A stretch of 6,477 nt of DNA from Candidatus Hydrogenedens terephthalaticus JGI OTU-1 (GTDB taxonomy: Bacteria; Hydrogenedentota; Hydrogenedentia; Hydrogenedentales; Hydrogenedentaceae). A model generated the notes under the pieces. It worked only from the letters and a program-made list of their open reading frames with translations. It made no database searches and was not told the DNA's origin. The stretch spans positions 1 through 6,477 of the forward strand of contig AWNW01000033.1 of NCBI GenBank assembly GCA_000493945.1. The letters run 5' to 3'. Shown here one piece after another: positions 5,374 through 6,477 of this stretch; the first letter of the stretch is position 1, and every line of letters starts with the position of its first letter. The translations under genes were made by a program, and so were the position numbers.

Positions 5374-6426
5374 ATGAATATTCAGGATTTATTTGACCTT
5401 GTAATACAAGAAAAGGCTTCTGACCTTATTATTAGTGCAGGGGCTCCCCCAATATTAAGAGTTAATGGACAATTATATCGAACGCGAACCGATACCCTTA
5501 CGCCAGAAGCAACCGAAAAGATGATTTTTAGTTTTCTTACTAAAGAACAGAAAGAACAATTTAAGCAGGAAAAAGAATTGGATTTTTCACTGGCTGTGGG
5601 CAGAAAGCACCGCTTCCGTGTTAATGTTTATTATCAAAGGCAGTGTGTAACCGCTGCATTGCGTCCTATTCCCGAAAAAATACCTTCCTTGAGCGAATTA
5701 GGTCTTCCCGATAGTATTAAAGATTTGGCATTTGCACGGCAGGGGCTTGTGTTAGTAACAGGACCTACAGGAAGTGGAAAGACGACTACACTGGCTTCTC
5801 TTATTGATATTATTAACAATCAACGGGCATGTCATATAATAACCATTGAAGACCCTATTGAATATGTTCATAACCATAAAAAAAGTATTGTAGACCAACG
5901 CGAAATTGGTGGTGATACAATCAGTTTTGTCCGTGCTTTGAAATATGTTTTACGACAGGCTCCCGATGTAATTCTTATAGGTGAAATGAGAGACCTCGAA
6001 ACTATTCAGTCAGCACTTACAGCCTCCGAGACAGGTCACCTTGTTTTTGCAACGCTACACACAAATGATGCTATTCAGACCATTGACCGCATTATTGATG
6101 TGTTTCCCGCTGGACAACAACAGCAAATACGCTTTCAATTATCTATGGTTTTATTAGCGGTTATTTCACAACGACTTTTACCAAGAAAAGATGGAGAAGG
6201 TCGTGTTCTCAGTTACGAAATACTACGCGCTAATAATGCTATATCTAATCTGATTCGCGAAGGGAAAAACTACCAGATATATAGCGTGCTGGAAACCAAT
6301 TTTAAAGAAGGGATGGTAACATTTGACCGATGTTTAAAAGAATTATATCTGGAAGGGCTTATTTCGTATGAAGATGCTATCGCTAATATGAAAAATCCAT
6401 CGGAATTAAAAGAATCCACATCATAA
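5374..6426 (+). CDS. pilT: Type IV pilus retraction ATPase PilT (twitching motility)
   Basis: PilT is a hexameric cytoplasmic ATPase that docks at the base of the type IV pilus machine and drives disassembly of the pilin fibre. It therefore powers twitching, and DNA uptake where that system exists. The 350-residue length is typical. The N-terminal PAS-like domain covers about 1-100. The ATPase core has Walker A GPTGSGKTT (130-138), the Asp box with IEDP (158-161), Walker B VILIGEMRD (199-207, catalytic Glu204) and the His box TGHLVFATLHTND (220-232). The C-terminal AISNLIREGK (289-298) corresponds to the PilT hallmark AIRNLIRE, with Ser in place of its Arg; this favours PilT over PilU or the extension ATPase PilB. 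The ATG at 5374 has AGGGA at 5361-5365, 8 nt away. It is transcribed away from flgK. No pilB, pilC or second pilT-like gene is visible, and only 51 bp of non-coding sequence follow. Confidence 0.95.
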   Translation: MNIQDLFDLVIQEKASDLIISAGAPPILRVNGQLYRTRTDTLTPEATEKMIFSFLTKEQKEQFKQEKELDFSLAVGRKHRFRVNVYYQRQCVTAALRPIPEKIPSLSELGLPDSIKDLAFARQGLVLVTGPTGSGKTTTLASLIDIINNQRACHIITIEDPIEYVHNHKKSIVDQREIGGDTISFVRALKYVLRQAPDVILIGEMRDLETIQSALTASETGHLVFATLHTNDAIQTIDRIIDVFPAGQQQQIRFQLSMVLLAVISQRLLPRKDGEGRVLSYEILRANNAISNLIREGKNYQIYSVLETNFKEGMVTFDRCLKELYLEGLISYEDAIANMKNPSELKESTS

Positions 6427-6477
6427 AAGGCTATCAAGTGTCTTTGTGCAATTCATGAATTATTTCTGTAATAAGAG

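Noticed and set aside
6450..6461. AATTCATGAATT 12-bp palindrome after pilT
   Set aside because: It is short and AT-rich, with no adjoining promoter or gene visible before the window ends; chance occurrence is likely.

Overview
The window is AT-rich bacterial DNA with compact genes, from a flagellated bacterium that also carries a type IV pilus retraction ATPase. PilT, FlgK, HslV and a sigma-54-type activator together suggest a Gram-negative-type bacterium. The skewed codon use and unusual gene order would fit an uncultivated lineage (PVC-, FCB- or Hydrogenedentota-like), but that is a guess; no rRNA or other firm taxonomic marker is present.

Layout. Positions 2-145 hold the C-terminal Fis-type helix-turn-helix of an NtrC-family regulator. 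hslV (161-694) follows after 15 bp, without its usual partner hslU downstream. An AT-rich, A-tract-loaded spacer (695-934) contains a two-part stem-loop and leads to a 37-residue protein (935-1048) made only of Lys, Ala and Pro after Met, in a strict five-residue repeat like a free-standing histone H1 tail. Two hairpins follow, the second a good intrinsic terminator. Then comes a 744-residue fusion (1161-3395) of an AmiE-like serine hydrolase with a NamZ (DUF1343) exo-muramidase.

The right half concerns motility. flgK (hook-filament junction protein 1) lies on the minus strand and ends 14 bp from the fusion gene. Its start is best placed at the GTG at 5110, not further upstream, because of a strong Shine-Dalgarno and a near-consensus sigma-28 promoter at 5174-5200. 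pilT (5374-6426) diverges from it. The shared intergenic region holds a perfect 18-bp palindrome and a plausible sigma-70 promoter for pilT.

Functional links. The fusion joins two successive steps of MurNAc-peptide salvage in one apparently cytoplasmic polypeptide. flgK and pilT represent two motility machines transcribed divergently from one control region. The most unusual items are the tiny histone-tail-like protein with its structured leader, and the AmiE-NamZ fusion. I see no mobile element, CRISPR array, tRNA or rRNA.
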